Assembly: GCA_027627225.1 (NCBI GenBank)
Contig: CM051029.1
Span: 23,331,851 to 23,395,850, forward strand
DNA length: 64,000 nt
Direction: 5' to 3'
Source of the DNA: Congeria kusceri
Lineage: Eukaryota > Mollusca > Bivalvia > Myida > Dreissenidae
A program made the position numbers and the translations under genes. The notes under the pieces were generated by a model, which did not search any database, had not been told where the DNA came from, and saw nothing but the letters and a program-made list of their open reading frames with translations. Positions within the stretch are counted from its first letter, which is position 1, and every line of letters starts with the position of its first letter. This document shows positions 47,423 through 59,902 of the stretch, piece after piece.

Positions 47423-47955
47423 AGTGTTAGTGAATTGTTAAGTTAACAGTACATGTTGCAGATGATTAGAAGCGGGTGATAGTTGAAACTAGATTTCAAC
47501 ATGGTAGTCAGGGCTTGCTTGGACGGTGGGTGTTATTTTCTTCTCTGTAATAATTGTTACAAATCATGTCATAATGTGATTGTTTAAGCAAGAATTATGC
47601 AACTATCATTAAAAAATGTATTTTTCAGCTGTCATACATGCTTATTATGGTTGTCTGGGTCAGGTTATTGGAGTCTAATGATTTATCATTCTTCTCTTGT
47701 AGCAAACAAATCTTGTAAGTTCATATGTTATAAACAGACGTTTATTTTACAGTCTTTTGTTTCAAACGAGTTAAAATAGTATTTTTCGATCAAGTTCCAT
47801 CATTTTGATTGCTGTATCTTGGTTTGTCCATGGACCCTCACAATCATGATATAACCAGATGGTGAAATATCTTGTGCTATGTCAGGTGATATTGTCAAGA
47901 TGTCTTGTGTCCCGGCCATTGGATTGCAGTAAATGTTGAGTCAACAGGTGTTCAG

Positions 47956-48190
47956 GGCCCGTATTCACCAACCCATTCTTAGTCTTAAGAATATAGAATA
48001 GACTTAGACTCAAGAATTTATACATGTGCGTTCGCAAATATACAAGGTACCAATGGTGCGCATGTATTTAATAAATCAATCGAATTAAAAATTCTAAAAC
48101 AAGCATTGGTGAATATAAAGTAAAATTCAGATTAACATCTTTTTAGAACAAAACGAAGTCTGAAGAATGGGTTGGTAAATACAGGGCTTG
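47956..48190. mobile_element. MITE family B
   Basis: CGTATTCACCAACCCATTCT at the left is inverted as GAATGGGTTGGTAAATACAG at the right, with internal TCTTAAGAATATAGAATAGA. Its right end runs directly into a minisatellite built from its terminal bases. Confidence 0.65.
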
Positions 48191-49093
48191 ATACAGTACA
48201 CCTATAGTCATACACGGCCTCATACAGTACACCTATAGTCATACAGGGCCTGAAACAGTACACCGATAGTCATACAGGGCTTGATACAGTACACCTATAG
48301 TCATACAGGGCTTGATACAGTACACCTAGTCATACAGGGCTTGATACAGTACACCTATAGTCATACAGGGCTTGATACAGTACACCTATAGTCATACAGG
48401 GCTTGATACAGTACACCTATAGTCATACAGGGCATGATACAGTACACCTATAGTCATACAGGGCTTGATACAGCACACCTATAGTCATACAGGGCATGAT
48501 ACAGTACACCTATAGTCATGCAGGGCATGATACAGTACACCTATAGTCATACAGGGCTTGATACAGTACACTTCACGGCCTGATACACCTATAGTCATAC
48601 ACGGCCTGATATAGTACACATATAGTCATACATGGCCTGATACAGTACACATATAGTCCTACATGGCTTGATACAGTACACCTATAGTCATACAGGGCCT
48701 GATACAGTGCACATATAGTCATACACAGCCTAATACTGCACACCTATAGTCATACACGGTCTGATACAGTACACCTATAGTCATACACGGCTTGATACAG
48801 TACACATAGTCATACATGGCCTGCTACAGTACACTTATAGTACACGGCCTGATACAGTACACCTTTAGTCATACACGGCCTGATACAGTACACCTATAGT
48901 CATACAAGGCCTGATACAGTACACCTTTAGTCATACACGGCCTGATACAGTACACCTATAGTCATACACGGCTTGATACAGTACACCTATAGTCATACAC
49001 GGCTTGATACAGTACACCTTTAGTCATACACGGCCTGATACAGTGCACCTATAGTCGTACACGGCATGATACAGTGCACCTATAGTCGTACAA
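48184..49093. repeat. ~34-bp minisatellite downstream of WDR44 (~27 copies)
   Basis: Unit ATACAGGGCTTGATACAGTA, then CACCTATAGTC. Two sub-types, CATACAGGGC in the first half and CATACACGGC in the second half, are separated into blocks. The first unit overlaps the terminal TACAGGGCTT of the adjoining MITE. Confidence 0.92.
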
Positions 49094-49701
49094 TTATGAC
49101 ATGGAGTTGAATGCTAGGCGTGCCTTTAGGTGTATAGATATTGATACATAATTTAATATTTATGGTATTATATGGATAATTATGTCCCACAACATAATAT
49201 TGGCCATCCAGAGTACTTTTTTTAATCATTTCCATATATTGCTAATCTCATTTAAGAAATAAATTTATCGTTGTTTATCAGCCAACAAACATTGATTTGG
49301 AGTTCTGATGCGTAGGAAGTAAACCACGAGGGGGTTTATTGGGTAGTTTAACAACGATAATTTTGTTCTTTGTCTATAAGCGAGTATCACGTTAGAATAA
49401 AGAGTGGACAATGACTAAACAGATCATTGGATGCTTACATAGCAGTGAATAATACAAAAACACATTGCTCAGTAGCACTACTTGTTGTATGTTCAAGTGT
49501 GTATTCAACATATTATAATTTAAATACTCGTATGTATTGTGTGTAAAAAAGACACAGAACACTTTGGTCACAATATTATTAAGGTTGATTACATACAACA
49601 TTTATTAGTTAAATCATAGCTATATGTGGTTGTTTATTATCATAAGGTTCAAATTAAATGAACAGTTCTTCCACTTCAATTTTTTTATTATTGTTTAATT
49701 G

Positions 49702-50594
49702 TTATGCCCCAAATAGAAAATGGCGGGGTATATTGGTATGCCTATGTCGGTTGGTCTGTCCATCGTTAGACCACTTTCTTTTCTCTCTTAGTTCAACAGT
49801 TTTCATCTGATCTTATCAAACTTCATGAAAAATGTTTGTGGGCATATTGTGGAGTTACGGCCCTTGAATTATCTCAAATTGGCCTTTTAGACGTTTCCGC
49901 TCGTTAAGTCCAACAGTTTTCATCCAATCATCACGAAACTTCATGAAAATGTTTGTAATAATAATCATTGAGTCAAGTTCGATAATCAGCCAAATCGCCA
50001 CAGGAGTTATGGTCCTTGAATTATCTAAAATTAGTATTTTTAGCCGTTTCCACTGTCTGAGTCCAACAGTTTTGATCCAATCTTTCTACTGTCTGAGTCC
50101 AACAGTTTTGATCCGATCTTCACTGAACTTCATGAAAATGTTTGTAATAATATTTCTAGGTCAAGTTCGATAATCAGCCAAATCGCCCCGGGAATTGTGG
50201 AGTTATTGCGCTTGATCTATCTGAAATTGGCCTTTTTAGCCGTTTCTCTAAGTCCAACAATGTTTATCCAATCTTCATGAACGTGTTTGTGGACATAATA
50301 TCTCGGCCAAATTTAATAATCAGCCAAATCACCCCAGGAATTGTGGAGTTATGGCCCTTTAATTATCTAAAATTGGCCTTTTGAGCCATTTCTCTCTCTA
50401 AGCCCAACAGTTCATAGCCAATCTCCATCAAACTTGGTGAAAATCTTTGTGTGCGTATTATCTCTGTTAAGTTTGATAATCAACCAAATTGTCCCAGTAA
50501 CTGTGGAGTTATGGCCCTTGATTATCTAAAATTAGTCCGTTTAGCTATTTTAACCTAGAGGAGGCGTAACTGTTTTACAAACAGCTCTTGTTCA
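49702..50594. mobile_element. TATGCCCCAAATAGAAAATGG-type element with internal repeats
   Basis: It begins GTTATGCCCCAAATAGAAAA, then TGGCGGGGTATATTGG, and ends GGCGTAACTGTTTTACAAAC, then AGCTCTTGTT. Inside are repeats of ATCCGATCTTCACTGAACTT, GATAATCAGCCAAATC and GAGTTATGGCCCTT. Same family as 30823-31340. Confidence 0.62.
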
Positions 50595-51245
50595 GTGATT
50601 AAATTAGGATTGTATTCAGCTAAAAGTAATGTTCATTTGAACAAGACCCATTTGCATAAATAAACAATTGATTTTTTATTAGGAATTATGCTTGTAAACA
50701 CTTTGTTGTATAATATAAGAGAATACTAGGTAAGTGTTGAAGAAGGGTAAATTTATTTAGCGGGGCTTCGAAAACGTGAACCAATAGCAAACCTGAACCT
50801 CAAGCCATTGGCTCACGTTTTCGTGTTGAGCAAATAAACTTATCTTTATTGAAAGAAAGAAAACACACTAAATATTATGAAAAACATAAAACGACATCAT
50901 GAAAATCAACAAGACGACGTCATTAGACTGCTTGTGTTTGCTTTATCTCATGCTAAGTGAATAAATCTCATTTTATTCCATGGGGAGTTATTTCGTTAAT
51001 GCACACCTGATAATTGGATAAAATAGAAAGTATCATGTGATAAACTGAAATTTATTTGTTCAGCTGAGCTCTTGCAAATGCTTAATTCTGAGATAAGACA
51101 AATAAATTGTTCATGAAGTACATTGTCAATTAGAGCTATAATAGATGCCAACTGCATTTGTTTTATTGGACTGTTGAAATTAATGAAGAATAAAAATAAT
51201 GTTTCTATGGTATTGAGGGATGTGATGAGAGATAATTGATGAGTT
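50595..51245. other. Intergenic sequence with one palindromic element
   Basis: TTTATTTAGCGGGGCTTCGAAAACGTGAACCAATAG at 50753 is partly inverted at 50803 (CATTGGCTCACGTTTTCGTG, then GCAAATAAACTTA), a short hairpin-like element. Nothing else is recognised. (The first string is described in two parts: TTTATTTAGCGGGGC and TTCGAAAACGTGAACCAATA.). Confidence 0.4.
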
Positions 51246-52870
51246 TTTAGCTCGACATTTCGAAGAAAAGGCAAGCTATTCTACTTGCCCCGGCGTTGGT
51301 GTCGGCGTCCAAGCTAGGTTAAAGTTTTTCGGTAAGCTAGTTTCTCAGGAATGGCTTGAAGGATTTCATTCAAACTTAAAACATCTATTCCCCACATTAA
51401 AATGAACCTATAGGCCAAGTTTGGTAACTCTAGTTTGAGATTTGACAAAATTATGGGCCTTTTTACACTTAGAAATTTTACATAAGCTATATGGACAGGT
51501 TAAAGTTTTTCGGTAAGCTGGTTTCTCAGGAATGGCTTGAGGGATTTCATTCAAACTTAAAACATCTATTTCCCACATTAAAATGAACCTATAGGATAAG
51601 TTTGGTAACTCTAGTTTGAAATTTGACAAAATTATGGGCCTTTTTACACTTAGAAATTTTACATAAGCTATATGGACAGGTTAAAGTTTTTCGGTAAGCT
51701 GGTTTCTCAGGAATGGCTTGAGGGATTTCATTCAAACTTAAAACATTTATTTTCCACATTAAAATGAAACTATAGGATAAGTTTGGTAACTCTAGTTTGA
51801 AATTTGACAAAATTATGGGCCTTTTTACACTTAGAAATTTTACATAAGCTATATGGACAGGTTCAAGTTTTTTGGTAAGCTGGTTTCTCAGGAATGGCTT
51901 AAGGGATTTCATTCAAACTTAGAATACTTATTCCCTATATTAAAATGAACTCATGGGCCAATTTTGATAACTCTAGTTTGAAATTTATTAAAATTATGGG
52001 CCTTTTTACACAGAGAAATTTTACATATAAGCTATATGGACAGGTTAAAGTTTTTCGGTAAGCTAGTTTCTCAACTTTTCATTTCCACTCCCAAACTCGA
52101 GAACGGATTAAGCTATTGTAATGAAAATGCAAACATAGATACCTTATAGCGAGACCTCGATAGGGATTGCATATGGGGTGGGTGGGGTCAAGGTCACTGT
52201 TACTAAAAATAGAAAAACGGTTTCCGCTCAATAACTTGAGAACAAACTGAGATATTTTAATAAAAATTAATACATCGATACCTTATATCAAGACCTCACT
52301 TGGGTTTGCATATGGGGTGGATGGGGTCAAGGTCACTTTTACTAAAAATAGAAAAACGGTTTCCGCTCAATAACTTTAGAACGCATTGAGACATTTAATT
52401 AAACTTTATACATGCATACCTTATATCGAGACCTCGCTTGGGGTTGCATATGGGTGGGTGGGGTCAAGGTCACTGTTGCTAAAAATAGAAAAACGGTTTC
52501 CGCCTAATAACTTGAGAACGAATTGAGATATTTTAATGAAACTTAATACATATATACCTTATATACAGACCTCTCTTGGGATTGCATATAGGGTAAAGGT
52601 CAAGGTCACTGTTACTAAAATAGAAAAGTTTCTGCTTAATAACTTGAGAATGCATCGAGATAATGAAACTTTATACATAGATACCTTCTATCGAGACCTC
52701 GCTTGGGATTGCATATGGGGTGGGTGGTGTCAAGGTCACTTTTACTAAAAATGTTATTGATTTGCTAACTTTAATGCATTTCGTTAGAAAAATTTGGTTT
52801 TCGTGGAATTTCCATATTTCTTGTTTAAGAAAAAAAATGCCAGTAACTCTGACAAGCACAAGAAAAGTCT
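51246..52870. mobile_element. AGCTCGACATTTCGAAG-type element with two tandem blocks
   Basis: It begins AGCTCGACATTTCGAAGAAA, then CTTGCCCCGGCGTTGGTGTC. The first block (51310-52080) has ~170-bp units with GGTTAAAGTTTTTCGGTAAG and AAAATTATGGGCCTTTTTAC. The second (52080-52750) has ~125-bp units with GAGACCTCGCTTGGGATTGC and GGTCAAGGTCACTGTTACTA. It ends near TCTGACAAGCACAAGAAAAG. Related by its end sequence to 231-1095. Confidence 0.58.
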
Positions 52871-53204
52871 CTTGTTACTTTTCAAACTGTAATGTGTAAA
52901 TGCGACATCTTGTTAATAAGTGTTCACTGTGTCTTGTAGCAAAGGCAGTCGTAATGAGTGAAGTAATGATTGAGAGATGTTTAACTTACTTTCAATACAT
53001 TATTTTTGTAACCAATGCTATTTTATGTTATAAAAAAGTTCATGCCATGGGTATTTTGTATTGTTAATTGTGACATTTTCTGTTGAAATGTGCAATATAA
53101 TAATATTTTCCTCTCTAAGAGAATTGATAAATCTATTTATTTTTTGTATGAATAATATGACAACTTAATAAAATGTGATAAGCATTGTCATGTTGTCATG
53201 TTGG

Positions 53205-54256
53205 TTGGTCCCAGTCAGTAGTAAAGACACAGGTGTGACTACCTGGGGGGGGGGGGGGGGTAGGCACAAGTCTGTAGCTGTTGGTTGGTCCCAGTGAGTA
53301 GTAAAGACCCAGGTGTGACTGTCTATGGGTGGGGGTAAGGGAGAGGCACAAGTCTGTAGCTGTTGGTTGGTCCCAGTGAGTAGTATAGACCCAGGTGTGA
53401 CTGCCTGGGGGTGGGGGTGTGGGGGAGTCACAAGTCTGTAGCTGTTGGTTGGTCCCAGTGAGTAGTACAGAATCAGGCATGACTGCCTGGGGGGGGGGGG
53501 GGGGGCATTTGGTAGAGGCACAAGTCGGTAGCTGTTGGTTGGTCCCAGTGAGTAGTACAGACCCAGGCGTGACTGCCTGGGGGAGGGGTAGGCACAAGTC
53601 TGTAGCTGTTGGTTGGTCCCAGTGAGTAGTATAGACCCAGGCGTGACTGCCTGGAGGTGGGGGGGAGGGGTAGGCACAAGTCTGTAGCTGTTGGTTGGTC
53701 CCAGTGAGTAGTACAGACCCAGGCGTGACTGCCTGGGGGTGGGGGGGAGGGGTAGGCACAAGTCTGTAGCTGTTGGTTGGTCCCATTGAGTAGTATAGAC
53801 CCAGGTGTGACTGCCTGGGGGGGATGAGGGAGAGGCACAAGTCTGTAGCTGTTGGTTGGTCCCAGTGAGTAGTATAGATACAGAATTCTGTATGTATTGG
53901 TTGGTGCTAGTGAGTAATAAAGACCTACGTGTGACTGCCTGGGGGTGTGGGGGAGGCACAATTCTGTATCTATTGGTTGGTGCCAGTGAGTAATAAAGAA
54001 CCCCACGTGTGACTGCCTGGGGGTGAGGGGTAGGCACAAGTCTGTAGCTGTTGGTTGGTCCCAGTGAGTAGTATAGATACAGAATTCTGTATCTATGGGT
54101 TGGTTCCAGTGAGTAATAAAGACCCACGTGTGACTGTCTGGGGGTGAGGGGGAGGCACAAGTCTGTAGCTGTTGGTTGGTCCCAGTGAGTAGTAAAGACA
54201 AAGGTGTGACTACCCGGGGGGTTGGGATGAGGGATAGGCACAAGTCTGTATCTGTA
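53205..54256. repeat. ~80-95-bp minisatellite with G-tracts (~13 copies)
   Basis: Units contain GCACAAGTCTGTAGCTGTTG, GTTGGTCCCAGTGAGTAGTA and GACCCAGGTGTGACTGCCTG followed by a variable G-tract of 5 to 18 G. Unit length differs because of the G-tract and some truncated units (53880-53930, 54060-54110). Minus-strand frames of up to 380 codons are periodic artefacts. The G-tracts could form quadruplexes. Confidence 0.9.
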
Positions 54257-55145
54257 GGCTTCATTCAGGCATGATCCATGTGGTTTTTTATACACAAAGT
54301 CATTCACTTATTCATTAATTCATCCATCTATACATTCGTTATATACACGCAATATTTCAGTCATTCATGTATCAATCATTCCCCAGACATTTAATTATCA
54401 GTAATTCACCCATCCATTCATTTTGTCATTAATTCATTTATTATTCATTCATACATCCACCATAATATACAGTGCACAATTTTTGTCCGTGCTGTTTTTC
54501 AGCAACTACTAGCTTTATGGGATCCTCATTTCATGTACAAAGAGGTGTGCACGGTAACAGGACTTTTTCAGTGACTTCATGGAGTTATGGGCCTTTGAAG
54601 GTTGCTAAAATTAGTATATAATGCACAATTCTGTCCTGGGCTGTTTGTAAGCAACTACTTGCCGGAATTTAAGGAAACTATGGGAAGCTTTTCAACAAAA
54701 GGAGTAATGCATTTTTCCATGACGTTCCGCTTCAATTATTTTTCTCAGAGTTCTGGGACTATGCAAATTGCTGAAAGTGGTATACAGTGTACAATTTATG
54801 TCCTTGCTATTTCTCAGCTTCTACTCGTTAGATTTAAATTAAACTCCGTGGGAATCTTCATAACCGAGAGGTGTTTATAGTACCAGAATGTTCCGCTTCC
54901 ATGAACTATTCTTGGAGTTGTTGACCTTTGAAGACACGTACATTTCTAGTCATAAGTATGTTCAGGTGATATTCAGTTACACCTGAACATATGATATTTT
55001 CATTATTGAGCAACAATAAAACGTGCGGTATCAGCAAATCAGTTTATACATCGGAAGTGCTCCCACGGTTTGCCACACAACATGTTGGAATTTCTGGATT
55101 CACGTATTGCACAGTTGATGGCACATTGCAAATAAATGTATGTAT
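54257..55145. other. Intergenic sequence with a weak tandem repeat
   Basis: At 54470-54960 a diverged ~145-bp unit (ATACAGTGCACAATTTTTGT, TTCTCAGCAACTACT, GGAGTTATGGGCCTTTGAAG) repeats about three times, another relative of the internally repeated elements. At 54300-54450 there are CATTCAT-rich short repeats. Confidence 0.45.
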
Positions 55146-57140
55146 ACGAGGGTTGTTCAAAAATAAATAGAACTGGGGCGGTAACGTTAACATCTTTTAA
55201 TTTACGTTCATGATTATACAGGCAAAATACATCGGAATATTTTCTCGAAATACAGTGAAAATTTCAATAAAATAAAATTATAATTAAAAACTTCTACGAC
55301 AATTACAGCAAACACTGCGTGCACAACCCGGCGCACGAAAACAGAGTTACTATTGACGTTATCAACGTCACGAACGTTCCGAACTACGCCAACGTTAACT
55401 CTTTCAAAGTACTCTCCCGTGTGTTCAATACAGCGGTGATGGCGATGTATCCACTGTCTGTACACATCCTTGTACCACTCTGCAGAGTACTGTTGAGAAA
55501 TATTCGCGGTTGCTGTCTTCAATTATTGTAGAGAAGTGAACCTACGTCCCTTTAACTGTGATTTGATGGTCGGAAATATCGAGAAGTTAAAGGTCCTGCG
55601 AATAAGGCGGATGGGATATACATGTAGCACAGAATCCCAAAACTGCCACCTCCAAAGAGCTGGTCCCTGCAGTGTGTGATGACGCACTGACCATGTGTAG
55701 AATGAAATGCACAAGGGGCACACCGGGTCGCTTCTTTCTAAGGTCGTGCACGAGATCACGGCGGAGCACCTGTGCAGAGTAAATGGCGTATTTTAAACCC
55801 AGTTTAATGCCTTTTCATGTATTAGAAATGGGATTTGATTAAACAAAATTTTGTCTCACTTTCACATAAACAAATTAAAAACAATTACTAATTCATACTA
55901 TTTGACGGATGAAAGTATTGAACTTTAGCTCAATGAGCTATGTTTAAATTATGGATGCTAGTTATTTCTCGTCCCATTTCACTTAGCGCATGAGTTGGTA
56001 TTTAAAATAAACAAGATCAGTAAGAAATTTGTATCATACTTATTAATATCGTAATATGTTTTCGACGTTGATAATGATAATAATATATTATATTGCAAAA
56101 GTAGACGGCATTAACAGTCTGACCCTTCGGGACCGCATGTTGGAGGATCATGCCGTCTATGTCGGCGAACATGATGGACATGTATTTTCCGCCGCTGCGG
56201 GAAACCCTGGCCTTCTTTGGAGGTAGGGATCCGGTCCGCTTCCATACTGCTGACTGTGACTTGGTTTCCAGATCATGAAGCCACAGCCATGTCTCATCAG
56301 TGGTGATGATTCGTGATAGGAAGCGGTCACCTCGCTCCACTCTCCGCAGAAAGGCCCACGAAACCGTCACCCTCCTCTCCTTCTCTTGCCCATTCAACAG
56401 CCATGGTACCCAGCGCGCGTGGACCTATTGTTAAACAGATCATTATCAGTTACAAAATACTATCTGAGAACAGTGCGACTATTTACATGTAATTTAACAT
56501 ACTGAAATTATTTACCAAAGTAAATATATTAAATAACATTGATAAAATTGATCAAATTACTGCAGTATTATAATCAGAGTCCGATAGAGTCGAGCAAACA
56601 ATCACGATTAATACGGTCAACCATTTTTATTAAAATTCTATTAAATAAACAAATCGAAATCAAATGCACAGGGCCTAACTTTCTCATATTCTAATCTTTA
56701 GTCAGGACAGAATCAACTGTTCCAACGCTGACATCAAATATGTCCGATAACGTTCGAACTGTCAAACGTCTGTCATTTCGCAGCGTCTCGGCATTTGACA
56801 TCACCAACGTTCCACTGACTCTTCTTTCTGCCTCTTTCCTCCCTATCTGTTATCTTGTCTTCGCCGTCCTTGAACCGTTTATGCCAGCTGAAAACAAGCT
56901 GACAGAATTCTCGCCCCTCGTAATCTTGATTTTTTCAAACGTTGCAGGAGTATCCCCCATGTGTTGACAGAATTTCAGAAACGCGCGAATTTCCAGTTGT
57001 TCATTAGACGGCTTGATCGGGTGTTTAACGTTGTCACTAAACTCACTAAAATCTTGTTTACTTCCGCGTCTAACGATCAAATGACGTCAACTTTACGGGT
57101 GAGGTCACTGAAACGTAGTGCGACGTTTTCGTGCGATTTA
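55146..57140 (-). pseudogene. Degenerate mariner-family transposase, split by AT-rich insertions
   Basis: Read on the minus strand from about 57000: the N-terminal helix-turn-helix (EQLEIRAFLKFCQHMGDTPA) continues at 56860-56700 in a shifted frame with NDRRLTVRTLSDIFDVSVGT. The core at 56430-56110 has RWVPWLLNGQEKERR, FLSRIITTDETWLWLHD (first catalytic D of ITTDETW) and FADIDG (second D). The C-terminal part at 55770-55210 has SHTAGTS, SHPPYSQD and RCIEHTGEYFERV. AT-rich blocks at about 56450-56695 and 55775-56100 interrupt it, and there are frameshifts and stops, so it is dead. The left end ACGAGGGTTGTTCAAAAATA is typical of mariner termini. Confidence 0.75.
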
Positions 57141-58247
57141 AATTAAATAAGACGACAAATCAAGGAAATATAACGAATATAGTGGCACTTAACGAGTCGA
57201 CTATATGCACTGCGCCGGGTGCTTGTTACCATGGTTTTTCAAACTTAATATATGTGACATGTGCTGCAAAAATGGGTCCTATGGATGAAAAATCACTTTT
57301 TCAGTTTTTTACATTTTCATTTAGTACTATCTTTAAGAAATAAAACACTGAAAAAATTATGCTTCTATCATTTTTATTTTTTGAGATATTGCCAGAAACG
57401 TAATACCACAGTTTAATACAAAATGTCATATTTTGTGCAAAAATAAGAACAAAAAGTTCACTTTATATTACTTATATCAATACACAATGACAATACTATT
57501 ATCAAAGACTATACTACAGATGTATAAAATAAAAAAATATTTTTCATTTTGTACTCACATTGTTACAAAAAAATGTTTCAAAACACAGTTTCCATGGTAA
57601 CCAAATTAGAAAATTAGTTATTTAAATTAAAAGCTGAGTGCACATTACCAATTTCAATTTATTTTTACCACAATCTTTGTGAACACATTGTATTTGCATA
57701 TTAGTATCTTATTTAGAAGCTTATAAAAGTACATTGTTTGTGATCATTGCACTGGCATGAAATATCTTTACAAACATGTTGGAATCAATTTACTTGTATG
57801 TAGTTTTAATAATAATAAGCTGTGTTACTTATATGAAATCCATAATATTTGTTTCTATCGGCCAATATACTTCTTTCTAATATGCACACTACAGCTGATG
57901 CATAAAAGATTCATTTCATCGAATGCACACATTGTTGAATACAGTAACTGTCTCCATAGCAACAGCATTTTAGGTGCTAATGGGGCAGTATAACAAACAA
58001 ACATTCAATAATGATTTAAGTAATGCATGTCACATGAAGTAATGCATGTCAAAAATGTGTTTATAAAAACAACCTTTACAGTTTTAGCACGCACACTAGT
58101 ATTGTTTTATTTATTCAAACTTGACAACACTAGAACAATTACCCATAACATAATACTTAAACATTTTAGTTTGTAAGAAAAAAAGGTAAATAATTCTTCA
58201 TCGTTACAAATAATGTAATAGAGTATAATAAGATACTGGTACATGTA
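57141..58247. other. AT-rich intergenic sequence, nothing recognised
   Basis: Very AT-rich; the short open frames have no recognisable motif. No tandem repeat or RNA gene is seen. Confidence 0.4.
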
Positions 58248-58488
58248 CTGGGCCAGTATTCAAAAATTTCCTAAGGGAAATCTTAAATAGTACTTAATAT
58301 GTGTTAAACATGTGATAATTATTTCTGTTTACAAAATCGTAAAATACTAAACACCTAAGCAATTTTTTGCTAGTTTAAAACATGTAAATATAAAAAGACT
58401 TCTTAATAAAACCTCCAGGCTTGAAGAATTTTGTGATTTAAAAAAAACTAAGGTTTTCCCTATAGAGCTTTGTGAATAGAGCCCTGGT
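58248..58488. mobile_element. Small TIR element resembling MITE family B
   Basis: CTGGGCCAGTATTCAAAAAT at the left pairs imperfectly with TTTGTGAATAGAGCCCTGG at the right. The AT-rich interior contains TAAGGGAAATCTTAAATAGT. Confidence 0.5.
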
Positions 58489-59513
58489 CAAATTAACTCG
58501 AATTTTAGAGCTTTTGTTAAGATTTACAGTTATGGAAACACGCATTCCTTTTGTCCAGTTATGATCAAACATTATTGAATGTGTACACATTAAAACAAAC
58601 ATTCAACATGTTCATTTTTGTCTTTGATGATCCCATTTAGGAACTAGAGGTAATTGGCAGGTTAGCAACAGCTGTACGACAAAACTGTCAGATTTCATCA
58701 TGGAGATACCACTGCCTTTCTGAAGACAAACGGTGAAACCTGGCCCAAATATTTGGTTCACCATTGCATCAGTCTGAAGGTTGACACCTGGCCTCTCCAC
58801 ATTTTACTTTTACCTTGGGACAATCAGTAAGCTTTCAATACGAGGTGCATCTACATTCTACAGAGAAACCAGATGTGGCATATTATGGGCATACCGGCAC
58901 GACTTCATGACGGTTGTGCCTGTGTCCTGTATAAATAGTACAGTACAAGTACTGGTATTCTTTTGTAAACAATAATCCCTCATGATTTTTTGTAATTATA
59001 GGTCATACATTTAAACTTAATCTAATATAATTTAACGTCATTCATTAACTATCAAGTCCTTACAAGATGTGTTTTTTAATTAAAATGTACATATAGTAGG
59101 GATTTCTCATGGCATTCATCATCAGATTAATCCCTCAAGCTCGGTATGGTTTCTGTAAATTAGTGATCATCTAATATCATGTGGAATAATACTCGGTTCA
59201 TAGTTCATAATACCGGCATGGTTACAGCATCCATATGTCGCTATTTGTTTTCCCACAGCTAAAAATGCCAGTCACTCGATAACTTGGAGTGGCCTGAGTA
59301 TTCAATCCCCTAGCGTATTCCTTCAAAATATAAATTTAAGATCGCAATTTTAAGATAGAGTATCCAACAAATGAAGATATTCTGTTAAATAAATTAGGCT
59401 TTGGGACTGTTTTTTAAACAATGTGGAAAATGTGCACATTTTCCATGGTAATAAATTAAATCATCCCAGTGTCAAAGAAAATAACATGTGAATTCTATAT
59501 GAATTAAGTATAA
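58489..59513. other. Sequence downstream of the split minus-strand exon, nothing firm
   Basis: A 62-codon minus-strand frame at 58612-58800 is only marginally codon-biased and shows no motif I recognise. It could be a further exon of the HCxNCxGQNK gene, but splice and homology support are lacking. Confidence 0.3.
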
Positions 59514-59720
59514 CTATAAGCATTTTAAGGCAGAATACTGACCAGTCAATTTTTTCCACACATCATAGACCAGGACAGTATTATGTTTATTCTGTCCATC
59601 ACAGTTGTTGCAGTGGAATTGAGCATATCTCTCACCAAGTCCATAGTATTTAAGGTAGTGACGGAGGAAGCTGATAGTTGGGTGGGCCCATTTTCCTGGC
59701 GCTAAGCCTTCATATGCAAG
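59514..59720 (-). pseudogene. Exon of an HCxNCxGQNK-type gene (DUF7869-like), interrupted by an LTR element
   Basis: The minus strand from 59720 reads AYEGLAPGKWAHPTISFLRH, then YLKYYGLGERYAQFHCNNCD, then GQNKHNTVLVYDVWKKLTG. The pattern HCDNCxGQNKN is the hallmark of a large family of uncharacterised invertebrate proteins (DUF7869, name from memory), here with N for D. A donor TG|GTCAGT ends the exon at about 59543. Upstream codons lie beyond the inserted LTR element at 62841-62860 (EKQVFYL), preceded by a good acceptor (TTTGTTTTTTAG). The target-site duplication CAAG flanks the insertion. Function unknown; the family may itself derive from a transposon. Confidence 0.55.
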
Positions 59721-59894
59721 TGTGACAAATTTGCCCACCCAATTGATCAATATTACACGCAGTCACTGATATCGCACAAGGGCAAATATTTCTCAAAGAA
59801 AGTAATGTGTGAACAGTCGCATGCGTTAGGTTATAAACCAGTGTTTATTACGCATGAGTAATTAGGTAGTTAAGTTACCCGGATGTGCGGGTTG

Positions 59895-59902
59895 TATAAA
59901 AG
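59895..59902 (+). promoter_or_regulatory. TATA box of the 5' LTR
   Basis: TATAAAAG in a GC-richer stretch of the 5' LTR (GTGCGGGTTG before it, GCGTGAGCG after it). Its position, about 175 bp into the LTR, fits a U3 promoter. The corresponding segment is absent from the 3' LTR. Confidence 0.55.

Noticed and set aside
12229..49093. CRISPR arrays
   Set aside because: The repeats are contiguous minisatellites without unique spacers, and the genome is eukaryotic.
53165..54307. 380-codon proline-rich minus-strand frame
   Set aside because: Periodic translation of C-tracts and repeat units; frame depends on G-tract length.
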